Shown here in pieces: positions 44,900 to 55,860 of a stretch of 64,000 bases of DNA. Origin of the DNA: Acheta domesticus (taxonomy: Eukaryota; Arthropoda; Insecta; Orthoptera; Gryllidae). The translations under genes and the position numbers were made by a program. The notes beneath the pieces were generated by a model. The model saw only the letters and a list, made by a program, of their open reading frames with translations. It was not told where the DNA came from and did not search any database. The stretch lies in contig JAHLJT010002630.1 of the NCBI GenBank assembly GCA_031308135.1, forward strand, positions 95,648,141 through 95,712,140, read 5' to 3'. How positions within the stretch are numbered: the first letter of the stretch is position 1; every line of letters begins with the position of its first letter.

Positions 44900-46000
44900 T
44901 ATAATAATTTCAATAATTTTTAGGCAAATGCCGACAATGGGTCATAGGTCACGCGTGATCATTCCCTTCCTAACATCTCCCCACGTCTCCAACTGTGAGT
45001 TATACTGTAGGCTACCGGGGCTACTGGCGGTAGCCCGAGAAAATTACGGGAACAAAACTATGTCAAGAAAATTCATATTAAAAATAATTATAGGCAAAAT
45101 TCTTTTTTCAGTGACGTACATTTTTCAAGATTCTGTATAATATATTCTGTTGAGATCTGTATTAAATCTGTCGGTGATCGGCGCATCGATCTTCTTAAGA
45201 GGCGGCAACGCCTAAGGAACCGATGCCTCCATCGGCGTCCTCACAACGTGCGTTCTTTGCAAGATTCACTCCCCCTCCTATTAGTAAGAAATGGGCCAGC
45301 CAGGGGCTCAGGATGTCGATTTCCCGAGCGGTTTCTTGACACGTTCGGAGGCAGTGGGCAGTAAACGGACAGAGTAAATTAGATGTGCGCTTTTGTGCAC
45401 ACGTTTGGTGGTGAGTGTACTTATACATAATACATTATATTAAGCGTGTTTTAAGTGCTATAATTGGCAACATATTAAGTCTGTGATAGTGTCAAAGTTA
45501 ACTATGTGTTGTCAATTTGGTAAGATATTTTGAAATAATATCAAAGCACACTTCGGGAAGTTTCTCTGTTGACAATGAGTGTATTGTATAGCGTTTCTTA
45601 GGGAAGCCTTTTAATCGTCGTTCGTATAACGAGAAATTGTAAAAATATATGTGTCTCACGAAGTGTGAGTAGTATATAATTGGTGAGTGATTATAATAAA
45701 ACTAGTATAAAGTAGAAAACTACATATTCGAATATTATGTATAGCTGTGTAGTCAAAGATTATTTGTAAGCTCAGAGGTAGCCCAGGGCATGAAAGCAGT
45801 ATACGCCTTTGGTTTCCAGGCCTGGGTTCGTGGGGTTTATGATCCGTGCTGTTCGTCCACCCTGTTAAAATCGGCATTCGCCAATGGAGAGACTTATAAA
45901 TCTAACTCTAGGAAAAAGAAAGGCTCTTGCAAATTTACTTATTTTTCGTAATAAAGTTTCCAATTTTAAAGTTCAGACAATCATCTATTGTTTATTACGT
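44900..46000. other. No feature supported
   Basis: Minus frames at 45195-45428 and 45656-45877 have no recognisable domains. Confidence 0.35.
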
Positions 46001-46004
46001 TAAA

Positions 46005-46400
46005 ACATTAAACAAAACTGAATAAAACAAAATGTGTTTTATATTTCTATATAACGAATTGAAAAATACAACACTTTTTGTTAGTTTGATGTTAAATAAA
46101 GTTTAATGAAACAAAATCTGTTTTATTTTTCAAAGTAACGAATTGAACAATAAAATATTTGTTTTTATGCATTGTTTAATAAAACTTAATAAAATACAAT
46201 GTGTTCTATTTTTCAACGTAACAAATTGAAAAATAGAACTTAATTTTTTCTGTTCCATTTAATTTAATTTTATAATGTATCAGACAATAGCTGATTGTTT
46301 AAAAGGAAAGAATTAAAAATAAAACACATTTTGTTTATTCTGTTTCATTTAATATTTTAATGTATCAAACAATAGCTGATTGTTAAAATTTAAAAGGGGA
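46005..46400 (+). repeat. AT-rich tandem repeats (about 80-bp units)
   Basis: AAAATGTGTTTTATATTTCT, AAAATCTGTTTTATTTTTCA and ACAATGTGTTCTATTTTTCA head successive units that share AACGAATTGAAAAATA. A second pair (ATGTATCAGACAATAGCTGA / ATGTATCAAACAATAGCTGA) follows at 46277 and 46361. Confidence 0.75.
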
Positions 46401-46847
46401 AACTTTGTTATAAAATTATTCCGGACAAGTATAATTAAAAGGAGAAATTACAATTTACTTCTTGTGTTATTTTTTATACCGTTCTTCGATGTACATGTTG
46501 AATCAGGGAATAAAAAGGCTGGTGGCGCCCCTTCGTGTCACGAGGAGTGTCTGGTTTAGGAAGTGATCAATAAATTCGTATCGACTTCGCGCTGGAAATC
46601 GAAACTGTTCATTGAGCCACCTAGTATAAGCATCTTTATTGCCTTTCGGCCATTCAGCTCTTCTAAAAGAGCATTTTATATCAGATATCTATAGATTTTA
46701 CTACATTTTAATTTTGCAATAAAAACGTGTACTTGCTCTTGCATGATTGACGCCTTTTATTTTCGTAATATGCTCTGTCAGTGTAATCTGAACGTAATTC
46801 CTCTATCACTTGTAGTGATATTATGAATGAGAAAATCCGCAAAGGTT

Positions 46848-47490
46848 GCTCAGGGCATAATCTGATATCACTGCATGCTTCTGGGCGGGAAGTCCTATGG
46901 TTCGAGTTCCGACGGTGGCAGAGTTTTCATTGATTGATTGATTGATTGATGTTTCTGGGCGCGTCAACAACTTTGGTCATTAGGCCCGTAAGTATAGTGC
47001 GTGTTTTTTCTCGGGAGGTGGCGATGATCTTTTCCCCGCTGGATGGCGAGATCTGGCGTCGGCCTACCGTCGACTAACGGGGTTTCCCCTCAACCAATTA
47101 TCTCTCACCAGCGGGGCACCGCCCCAGCCGGAACAAGCTGTAAGCTCCCCACCGGTCTCCCGGCATGTGTGGTAGTGGAGTGCATGTTAGTGTAAGTGTG
47201 ATTGTGTAAGAGGAAAGGATAGAACAAGGAAGAGGAAGGAAAGATCGCGCGTGGTCCGTGACCCGTTTGTTAGGGTACTGCTCCGGCATTCGCTTGGTGT
47301 TGATTGTGAAGAAGCCACGGAAAACTACCGATCAGAGCAGCCGACCGCTAAAATTCTCCTCCAGACAGCGACTGAATTCGACCTAGCTGACAAGCCAGTG
47401 TCGAAAATCCTGCCGCCGTCGGGACTCGAACTTAGGACCTCCCGGTCAGAGGGTCTGCAGTGATATCAGATTGTTGCACTGAGCCAGCAG
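46848..47490. repeat. SINE family 1: head fragment (+) facing a long copy (-)
   Basis: 46848-46928 is a plus-strand head (GTTGCTCAGGGCATAATCTG, B box GGTTCGAGTTCCGACGG). It is joined at 46930 to the (ATTG)n tail of a minus-strand copy running to about 47490 (CGGCATGTGTGGTAG; CCGCCGTCGGGACTCGAAC). The two are in opposite orientation with the tail at the junction. Confidence 0.8.
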
Positions 47491-47640
47491 AAGTTTTCGA
47501 GCCCATGCTAGACAGGTCGACTTCAGCCGCTGTCGTCTGCTCTGATCGATAGTTTACTGCGATTTCTCCGATCAACACCAGGCGAATGCAGGAGCAATTC
47601 TCTAACAAACGGGCCACGGTAGATGAAACGGTCGATATTC
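47490..47640 (+). repeat. SINE family 1 internal fragment
   Basis: CGCTGTCGTCTGCTCTGATC through CAACACCAGGCGAATGCAGG to AACAAACGGGCCACGG matches the middle of the plus-strand copy at 48500-48605. Confidence 0.7.
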
Positions 47641-48036
47641 TTAGCTTAGCTAATAACCGCGGACCCTGTCAAACAAATCCTAATACCTGCTGGACTGCCC
47701 CCACTTAACTTTCCAGAACCGCCACTCTTTCTCAAGCTTCCATTGCCTCGCATGCATCAGCTACGGACGGACTCGCCATAGGTCCACGATATGACCCATT
47801 CCAAAAGCATTAATCTTTAGCTTAAGCGGTCATATAATTCGTTCTCAAAATTCGCTGGTGGTATGCACAAATTAAACGAGTCGATTTGCGCATAATACTC
47901 GTATTTTCTGCAACTTTTCCCGAGGTTGTTTTTTCTGGGGAGGACGCTGCCCTAGAGCCCTTAAGGGCCGCCACTGATCGTCAAACTTTGAGCAAGAATG
48001 CTAGAAATTGAACTTCAGCACGCTGTTCATGCCCTA

Positions 48037-48120
48037 AAACAGGGTTGTCCAACTGGCGGTTCGCGGGCCGCATGCGTCCCGCGATGCCATTTCTTGTGGC
48101 CCGCGAAAAGATTTTAGTGG
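48037..48120. repeat. hAT-type remnant
   Basis: CAGGGTTGTCCAACTGGCGG followed by CGCGGGCCGCATGCGTCCC. This resembles the 5' end of common hAT-derived repeats and the fragment at 11404. Confidence 0.45.
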
Positions 48121-48371
48121 AAAGTGAACGTGTCTTGTATCCATGTCGGGCTAGAGCATTGGGTGGCGAGCGCACGTGCCCTACTGGGGTCAACAGTCGC
48201 TTTAATATAAAATTAGGTTAAATTTACATTTAAGGTTTTGTTTGTTGTAAATTGAGATTTTCATTTTTTTCGGGGGGGGGCTAAGATTTAGCATTGCCCT
48301 GGGCCCAAAATTATCTAGCTCCATCTCTGTGGCTGTCTAAAAACTATTTGTTGACGTCATCCGACCGACCA

Positions 48372-48908
48372 GGAGAGGTGGCTCAGGGCATCAACTGACG
48401 TCACTGCAGTCCCTCTGACCGGGCTCTAGGTTCGAATCCCGACGGGGGGAGGATTTGGGACACTAGCTTGTCAGCTAGGTCGAATTCAATCCTGTCTGGA
48501 GGAAAATTCTAGCGACCGGCTGCTCTGATCGGTAGTTTTCCGTGGTTTCTCTGATCAATACCAGACGAATGCCGGAGCAGCACCCTAACAAACGGGCCAC
48601 GGACCGCGTGCGATCTTTTACGTCTTCCTTGGCTTATCACACACACTAACATGCACTACACTACCGCACATTCCGTGAGACTGGTCGGGGGCTTAGAGCT
48701 TGTCCCAGGTGGGGCGGTGCCCCGGTGGTGGGAGATACCTGATTGGGAAAACCCCGCTAGCGACAGTAGGTCGGCACCGGATCTCGCCCTCCAGCGGGGG
48801 AAGACCACCACCACTAACACCCCAACCGAGCAGAAACATGCACTATACTTACGGGACTAATAACCCTAGTAGTTGATGCACCCGGAAACACGAACAATCA
48901 ATCAGTCA
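48372..48908 (+). repeat. tRNA-derived SINE family 1, best full-length copy
   Basis: The head GGTGGCTCAGGGCATCAACT (A-box region) and GGTTCGAATCCCGACGGG (B box) give a tRNA-like RNA polymerase III promoter. The body of about 430 bp passes ACAAACGGGCCACGGACC, GAGCTTGTCCCAGGTGG and GGACTAATAACCCTAGTAGT, and ends in an AACAATCAATCAGTCA tail. At about 540 bp it is longer than typical insect SINEs. The tail repeat is AATC-type instead of poly(A). It is non-coding and would depend on a LINE for mobilisation. Confidence 0.85.
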
Positions 48909-49185
48909 TCCGACCGACACGAAGCAGCATTAACTGCTCGGCCGTCCTAGAGTCTCTAGATACACAGAGTAGCGCATTCCATTGTTCCCCGATTCCGCCA
49001 TTTTATGTCCATTTGTCAGGAGAATTTGTAACTGTGAGCTATTCTGTATGTTGAGAACCATGAATCTACCTCAGACCAATATTAATGTTCTTGAAAATCT
49101 CCATAACGTCACGTTATAATTTACTGTCAGCTCCTTATTGCTGCCTGGCAGGACTATCGGGTAAGAGGATATTAAATGCCGGCGG
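48909..49185. other. No feature seen
   Basis: Ordinary composition, no recognised repeat. Confidence 0.35.
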
Positions 49186-49190
49186 TTGCG

Positions 49191-49440
49191 CTACTCTCTA
49201 TATCTATACTTCGGTTTTTCTTTCTTGGCGCACGGGAGCGTGTCAATAAAATGGAATATCTCACGGTATGTCGCGTCGTTCTCGGTTGTGCCGCTAGGAG
49301 TCGCATGATCGCGACTGTATCGAGAAGTGCTGGCGATCATGCGACTCCTGGCGGCACTACGGAGAACGACGCGACATACCGTGAGATATTCCATTTTATT
49401 GACACGCTCCCGTGCGCCAAGAAAGAAAAACCGAAGCATA
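49191..49440. repeat. Foldback palindrome, about 115-bp arms
   Basis: The left arm (ATACTTCGGTTTTTCTTTCT, GCGCACGGGAGCGTGTCAAT, TGGAATATCTCACGGTATGT, AGTCGCATGATCGC) is inverted in the right arm (GCGATCATGCGACTCC to AGAAAGAAAAACCGAAGCAT). The centre is ACTGTATCGAGAAGTGCTG. Shares GGAATATNTCACGG and GCGATCATGCGACT with the foldback at 5784-6046. Arms are about 95% complementary, suggesting recent origin. Confidence 0.9.
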
Positions 49441-49745
49441 GGGACTCTAGGCCGTCCTCGGCAGGACGTGGAAGGCCGGTGCACCGCCGCGTCGGCGGGC
49501 GGGGGGGGGCGGGGGGCGCCTAGGCGGGCGGGCAGCGATGAGTCACGGCCAGCTGATCGCGTGCTGTCCACGGCCCCCTCCCCCCTCGAGGTCTGCACGC
49601 GAGAGCGCAGCGCTTGCACCGGCGAGAACAGGCGCAGGCGATGGGGGGGGGGCGAGGGCAAAAAATACCCTCCGCGCGCCTCCGTTTAGCCAGCGCACGT
49701 GCTATGACTCACCGGCGCAGATCGCCCAGGGGAGCCCATTCAAAT
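49440..49745. other. GC-rich island beside the foldback
   Basis: CpG-dense DNA with G-runs (CGGGGGGGGGCGGGG near 49499; GGGGGGGGGCGAGGGC near 49643). Overlapping frames on both strands lack domains. Confidence 0.6.
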
Positions 49746-49797
49746 TCCACGGGACCCACGGGATGCGGCTTGTTAATTCTGGACTCGCGGGGTAAAA

Positions 49798-51300
49798 AGG
49801 TCTTAACTCTTTCCCCCTGCACGGTGGTACAGAATTTGAACCATCATTTCTGTGGTCACGGAGTAGAATGTTCTTAACTCTTTCCTGCCACGGTGGTACC
49901 AAATTTGAAGCATCATTTCTGTGGCCACGGGGTAGAAGTTCTTAACTCTTTCCCCCAGCAAGGTGGTACCAAATTTCAACCATCATTTCTGTGGTCACGG
50001 GGTAGAAGTTCTTAACTCTTTCCCCCTGCGCGGTGGTACAAAATTTGAACCATCATTTCTGTGGTCTCGGGGTAAAAGTTCTTAACTCTTTCCTGCACGG
50101 TGGTACAAAATTTGAACCATCATTTCTGTGGTCACGGGGTAAAAGTTCTTAACTCTTTCCTGCACGGTGGTACCAAATTTGAACCATTGTTTCTGTGGTC
50201 ACGGGGTAAAAGTTCTTAACTCTTTCCTGCACGGTGGTACCAAATTTGAACCATTGTTTCTGTGGTCACGGAGTAAAAGTTCTTAACTCTTTCCTGCACG
50301 GTGGTACCAAATTTGATCCATCATTTCTGTGGTCACGGGGTAGAAGTTCTTAACTCTTTCCCCCTGCACGGTGGAACCAAATTTGAACCATCATTTCTGT
50401 GGTCACGGGGTAAAAGTTCTTAACTCTTTCCTGCACGGTGGTACAAAATTTGAACCATCATTTCTGTGGTCACGGGGTAAAAGTTCTTAACTCTTTCCTG
50501 CACGGTGGTACCAAATTTGAACCATTGTTTCTGTGGTCACGGGGTAAAAGTTCTTAACTCTTTCCTGCACGGTGGTACCAAATTTGATCCATCATTTCTG
50601 TGGTCACGGGGTAGAAGTTCTTAATTCTTTCCCCCTGCACGGTGGTACTAAATTTGAACCATCATTTCTGTGGTCACGGGGTAAAAGTTCTTAACTCTTT
50701 CCTGCACGGTGGTACCAAATTTGAACCATTGTTTCTGTGGTCACGGGGTAAAAGTTCTTAACTCTTTCCTGCACGGTGGTACCAAATTTGAACCATTGTT
50801 TCTGTGGTCACGGGGTAAAAGTTCTTAACTCTTTCCTGCACGGTGGTACCAAATTTGATCCATCATTTCTGTGGTCACGGGGTAGAAGTTCTTAACTCTT
50901 TCCCCCTGCACGGTGGAACCAAATTTGAACCATCATTTCTGTGGTCACGGGGTAAAAGTTCTTAACTCTTTCCTGCACGGTGGTACAAAATTTGAACCAT
51001 CGTTTTTGTGGTCACGGGGTAAAAGTTCTTAACTCTTTCCTGCACGGTGGTACAAAATTTGTACCATCGTTTCTGTGATCACGGGGTAAAAGTTCTTAAC
51101 TCTTTCCTGCACGGTGGTACAAAATTTGAACCATCGTTTCTATGGTCACGGGGTAAAAGTTCTTAACTCTTTCCTGCACGGTGGTACAAAATTTGAACCA
51201 TCGTTTCTGTGGTCACGGGGTAAAAGTTCTTAACTCTTTCCTGCACGGTGGTACAAAATTTGAACCATCATTTCTGTGGTCACGGGGTGAAAGTTCTTAA
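49798..51300 (+). repeat. Satellite array, 22 units of 67-70 bp with higher-order structure
   Basis: The consensus unit runs GTTCTTAACTCTTTCCTGCA, CGGTGGTACCAAATTTGAAC, CATCATTTCTGTGGTCACGG, GGTAAAA. Most units are 67 bp; those with TTTCCCCCTGC are 3 bp longer. Variants recur every four units: units 8, 12 and 16 have TTTGATCCATC and GGGTAGAAG, and each is followed by a CCCCC-type unit. Units 18-21 at the right end form a different subtype (CCATCGTTT). Confidence 0.95.
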
Positions 51301-51525
51301 GTCAATTTTTAGCAAAATTGGGTTAAGTACTGAAACTACAAGTTAAGTATCTATATTTTATTTTAGTAAAATCACCGAATTCAAATGTTGCTTCCTGAAC
51401 GACAAAAAAGCGCTGGGAAGTAGCGTTGAGCATAGGAAGAAGCGTTGGCTCAATAATGTTTCCCCCTTGTTTTCTCCAAACTACGATTTTTGACTTTAGA
51501 ACTTTTATCCCGTGACCACAGATTT
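51290..51525. repeat. Short element with GTTCTTAAGTCAA inverted ends, copy 1
   Basis: Left AAGTTCTTAAGTCAATTTTT and right (inverted) AAAGTTCTAAAGTCAAAAAT. The interior GGTTAAGTACTGAAACTACA...TTGTTTTCTCCAAACTACG is repeated at 51758-51985. Confidence 0.7.
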
Positions 51526-51757
51526 CTTCTCCGTATGTGTTTCATGGTAGGATAATTTATGAACCACCGCTACAGATTGCAGAAAATAGTTCCCAGAAGC
51601 ACCGGAAGATGTTGTAGACATTATAAATGCCAACAGAAGTCACAAGAAGCGTTTTTACGAAATCTAAAAGTCATTTTCTTGTCAGCTGTTGTTGTGAGCC
51701 AAGGTCCGAGTTGTGCAACTAGTGCAACAAATTTTTCAAGGGCCTCGTGCTTGAAAG

Positions 51758-51990
51758 AGTTAAGTGATTTTTTTTGCGAATTTGGTTAAGTACTGAAGCT
51801 ACAAGTTAAGTATTTGTATTTTACTTTATTTAAATAATCGAATTCATGTTGCCTCCTTAACAACAAAATAAGCATTGGGAATTATAGCTTAATCGGTTCA
51901 ATGTAGCTTACGGGTCAATAATCTAACCCTTATTTTCTCCAAACCACGATTTTTGACTTAAGAACTTTTACGTTGACCGCAGAATTGTTG
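51758..51990. repeat. Short element with GTTCTTAAGTCAA inverted ends, copy 2
   Basis: Direct repeat of 51290-51525, about 465 bp away (TTTGGTTAAGTACTGAAGCT...TTATTTTCTCCAAACCACGA, then TTTTTGACTTAAGAACTTTT). Its left end has AGAGTTAAGTGATTTTTTTT. Confidence 0.7.
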
Positions 51991-52021
51991 ACGCGCGTAA
52001 AAAATAGGGTGTAAAAAATAG

Positions 52022-52600
52022 TTCCTCTTAGATTGATTGACTTATTGATGTTTTCGGGCACGTCAATTACTATGGTCCAGTTGAGGTAGTGACAGTGTTT
52101 TATGCCGCGAAATGGCCGGATGGTCAGACCAATCGCCGAAGAACGCTTCGGTTGATTGAGTTTAGTGATTCCGGGCACGTCCGCGGCTAAGTCCATTATT
52201 TCCGTAAGTGTAGTGCATGTTTTTTCGCGGGAGGTAGTGGTGTTCTTCCCCCGCTGGAAGGCGAGACTCGGTACAGACCTACAAGTTGGCTTACGGGGAT
52301 TTTCTCTAGCCAGTTATCTCCCACCTAGCGTGGTACCGCCCCAGCCGGAACAAATTCCAAGCTCCTGAATGGTCTCCCGGCGTGTGTGGTAGTGTGCTGC
52401 ATGTGAGTGTCTGTGTGTATATAACGGGTGAGGGTTGGACAAAGAAATTGAAGGGTACATCGTGCGTGTACATGGCCTGTTTGTTAGGATACTCCTCTGG
52501 CATTCACCTGGCATCGAATAAACCACGGAAATCGGCCGATCAGAACAGACTTCCGTTAGAATTCTCCCGTAGATATCAGTTGAATTCGACCCAACTGTAT
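52022..52600 (-). repeat. SINE family 1 copy with duplicated tail end
   Basis: Tail-side sequence appears twice: GATTGATTGACTTATTGATG at about 52030 with TTTTCGGGCACGTCAATTAC, and again at 52153 (TGATTGAGTTTAGTGATTCC with GGGCACGTCCG). The body then continues leftward-reading through CCGGCGTGTGTGGTAGTG to the GAATTCTCCCGTAGATATCA region; the tRNA-like head is lost. Confidence 0.75.
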
Positions 52601-52659
52601 ATCTAGAATTGAAAATCCGCCTTCATCGGAAAATCAAACAAACTAACTCTAGGATATTC

Positions 52660-52988
52660 GTTTCGGTGGTTTCTACGATTAATACCAGGCAAATGCCAGA
52701 GCAGTACCATAACAATCGGGCCACGGATCGCGCGCAAACTTTCCTTCCTCTTCCTTGCCCTATCCTCACCTCTTATATTCACTGCACTAACACGCATGCC
52801 AGGAGACCAGTCGGGAGCTAAGAGCTTGTCCCGACTGAGGCGGTGACCCATTGTTGGGAGATACCTGTTTGAGGGAAAATCCTCACCATCCAGAAGGGGA
52901 AAGATCACAGCCAGCTCCCGCGATAAGAAAAATGCACAACACGTACGGGACTAATGACCTTCGCTGTTGACGTGTCCAGAATGGCTAA
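52660..52988 (+). repeat. SINE family 1, 5'-truncated copy
   Basis: Begins inside the body (GGTGGTTTCTACGATTAATA, CCAGGCAAATGCCAGAGCAG) and ends GGACTAATGACCTTCGCTGT...GGCTAATCATTC. It lies in opposite orientation to the copy at 52022-52600, so the pair could fold back. Confidence 0.8.
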
Positions 52989-53089
52989 TCATTCAAAAAA
53001 TCTTCTTTCTATGGCTATTATCCAGCCGTGATCCGGTTACCCTTTACGTCCCGAAGGAGCGCATATTCGACCATTCACTATTCTTAAAC

Positions 53090-53275
53090 ATACTTGCGGA
53101 CTCCTCTGATCTGGCGTCAGCAGAACGTGAGGCCTTCCGCGACAACACATACAGGATAGACAATGGACTAACAACCATGCCCAAGGGGGAACTCGAACCT
53201 GTGACCCTTCGGACCGAAGGGCTTAGTTGGCACACGCCCTTAGCCTCCGCGGCCATCCAGTTTGCCTAGACTGCC
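53090..53275 (-). repeat. tRNA-derived SINE copy (family 2-like)
   Basis: On the minus strand, GGATGGCCGCGGAGGCTAAG (A-box region) is followed by GGTTCGAGTTCCCCCTTGGG (B box) and CATGGTTGTTAGTCC. The head resembles a Leu/Ser-type tRNA. Confidence 0.65.
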
Positions 53276-54285
53276 TCTCCTGCCTGCTTATAATATGCAG
53301 TTTTACTTTCCAAAACATTCTTTAGTCTTATGCACCGCGCGGTCAGAATTTTAAGTTACATTTTTCTCGTAAGTATATTTAAAAATGGAGCCTGTCTTAT
53401 ACAGCGGATGAATACGGTAATTGTGACAACTGACTACCTAACTGTACCACGGGCAAACTGTACCATGCAACATTTCTGTGTGGATGTAGGTAAAAGTTTG
53501 TGTGGATGTAGTTAAAGATTTTAGAATAGAAAAAAGAAACAGGGAAAGACTTTTCAACGTAAAGTAATATGCACTTGCCGACATCAGTGGCGTACGTTTT
53601 TGGATCATTATCCCCAAAACAAAAATATGTACCCGCGTATCACATGGGTACGCTGGACTGGAATCACGAAGTTGTGGCATTGTTGGCTTTCTCATAACAC
53701 AACGTATTCCATATATACATCATATCAACCATAATATGGAGACCTCGGGGAGTAACATGCTACGCCACAATACGTAAGTTCTGAGAAAAACGAGAGTAAA
53801 GGTTTAGACATCGCAAATTCTACACAATTCTACACATTCTACAAATTCTACACATTGGAATAAAGAACATTAATTTATGAATTACACTGCCATCTTGTGG
53901 CGAATTTTTTTAAATAAAAACCCAACATCTAGATACATCTATGGGGCATCGAAAAACACAAATATCTCAATTTCATCAGAAATGTGGCATAGCATGTTAT
54001 TGCCACAAGGTCTTCATATACAATCGTTCGCCCGCTCACAATCAACCTCCCATCCTTCATACAGTGAAAGATACAGACAAATCACAACTGTAACTACCTG
54101 ACCAGCGAAAGGGAGGGCACATAGGCGTAAAGCTCCCTCCCCATAATCCCCCTCCCTCACCCACAGCCTGGGACGCGATTGGTGATTGTCGATTCGAATT
54201 GTATCAAACTTAGTAGTGGAGTTGTAAAATGGAAATGGATATCTTTGCTGAGATGTTTAAAAATTATATATTAAAATAAAGGTAC
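53276..54285. other. No feature supported
   Basis: Short frames without domains (53330-53515; 53877-54101). A run of TTCTACACATTCTACAAATT near 53819-53860 is a small degenerate repeat. Confidence 0.35.
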
Positions 54286-54290
54286 CGAGA

Positions 54291-54480
54291 GTCGGTCCCA
54301 TGGCCGAGATCGTTAAGGCAGCAGTGTCGTGGCGATCTGGGACCGCAGGGTCGCGGGTTCGAGTCCCGCCTCGGACTTGGGTGTATTTGTGTATGTCGAT
54401 ATGTGTGTGCTGTCCTTTCACCCCTCACTATCATCATCATTTCATCTTCCGTACCCCCAGGGCTAATAACACTGGGAGAT
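54291..54480 (+). repeat. tRNA-derived SINE (family 4)
   Basis: The head GTCCCATGGCCGAGATCGTT then AAGGCAGC is an A box of Ser/Leu-tRNA type. GGGTTCGAGTCCCGCCTCGG about 55 bp later is a perfect B box. The anticodon and acceptor stems do not form a clean tRNA, so this is a SINE and not a tRNA gene. The tail region (TGTATTTGTGTATGTCG) is shared with 62022-62060. Confidence 0.75.
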
Positions 54481-54989
54481 AAAATTGGGATTCAGCTAAA
54501 ATGCTGGTTCCCCCATAAGAATGGTTTATGTCCTGCCTCCGAGATAATTTTCTCAGCCCCGGAAGAAGGCAGTATGTATGTACGCGTGGTCCGAGTTGGC
54601 CTCTACGCGACCCCCCCCCAAAAAAAGGTACCAAGAAGACTACGAACTGGTAACCTCTAGAAACACACAATAGAGAACTTTTTGAAGTATATGGAATGGT
54701 GATTTATGGCCTGGATATTTTGGGGTTGACAGCGGAATAAACGTGCAAGAATCACAAATGAGCGAAGAAAAATATATCCCCATGCCAAGATCCACTTAAG
54801 GTTTTAGTGCCGAATGAAGAAGAAGATCTCAACGAGAGATTCGTGGGCAGGAAATGACCTTAAGAATATAGCATTCTAAACGTTGGGCTCAACGTCGCGC
54901 GCAATTCTTCCTTCAGTGTTCTGCCCGCCTCCCATCCTTGTGCGGACTATGATTTGAAAATCTAATGGGCTGTGGACCCATCAGAGAAT

Positions 54990-55515
54990 CAGTGAGAGAG
55001 AAAGACACAGCACAAGTGAGAAAGCAGGAGTGAGAGAGCGAAAGAGAGATAGGAATCGAAAAGAGAGATACGGCGAAACGTAGAATGAAAGGGGCAAACG
55101 AATAGTTGAGAGAGAACAAAAGGGAGAGCGCGCGAATGAGAAAGAGGACTTAAAAAAACGCAAGAGAGAAAAGGCAAAAGAGAGACACAGAACGAAAGAA
55201 CGACGTAAACAGAGAGAGAACAGAGATATCGAAATAGAGAGGTTAAAAGAAGACAGAACGAAAGAGATTCCGAAACAGAGAGGGTAAAAGAAGAAAGTGA
55301 AAGACACAGAGACCAAAACAGAAGCGATAGAGAGACAGAGAGAGAAAGTGAGACAGAGAAAGAGAGACAAAGAGAGAAAGAGAGACAGAAAGAGAAATAG
55401 AGAGAGAGAAAGAGAAATAGAGAGAGAAGGAGAAATAGAGAGAGACAAAGAGAGAGAGACAAAGACAGAAACAGAGACGGAGAAAGACAAAGACAGAGAG
55501 AGACAGAGAGGGAGG
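54990..55515 (+). repeat. (GAGA/CAGAGA)n purine-rich low-complexity tract
   Basis: Dense AGAGAGAAAGAGACAGAG motifs, purest at 55290-55510. Long Leu/Ser (minus) and Arg/Lys/Glu (plus) frames are artefacts. Confidence 0.9.
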
Positions 55516-55860
55516 GCGGGCTGCCCGCGACCTTCAGCCGCCTCTCCTACGCTCGGCGGCGACGGAGCGGTGCGGTGGGCCACGGGGGTGGCATGGGGGC
55601 ACTTGCCATTTTCGTCCCTCCCGCACACGCGCCCGCCCTCCGCGCACCGCGCATGCGCCCTCCGCTAAGCCCCCGCCCCCACTCCCCGCGCCGCGCAAAG
55701 GTCGCCGCCTCCGCGCGCTGCCCTGCGGCGCGGTGGCGACGGAGGGGGAAGGGAGGAGGAGGGGGCAAGAATTGACTGTTCATGCGAACGCTGCGTCGCA
55801 GTTATTTTCGGCAGCTCCAGCAAATGGCGCCGACCCGCGCCGAGCGCTGTTTCCCTCTCC
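55515..55860. other. GC-rich island next to the GA tract
   Basis: CpG-dense DNA. The stretch GAATTGACTGTTCATGCGAA at 55770 recurs as GAATTGACTGTTCGTGCGGG at 60900, in both cases beside TTATTTTCGG, so the two GC islands share a repeat. Confidence 0.6.

Noticed and set aside
49191..49661. 156-codon minus frame and its plus-strand mirror
   Set aside because: The same peptide appears on both strands because the DNA is a palindrome.
49798..51300. Regular repeats resembling a CRISPR array
   Set aside because: Units abut without unique spacers, the unit is 67-70 bp, and the context is eukaryotic; it is a satellite.
54298..54375. Possible functional tRNA gene
   Set aside because: The A and B boxes are good but the acceptor and anticodon stems do not pair cleanly, and a SINE-like body follows.
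54981..55668. Ser/Leu-rich frame (minus) and Arg/Glu-rich frame (plus), over 120 codons each
   Set aside because: They translate the GAGA low-complexity tract; no domain.
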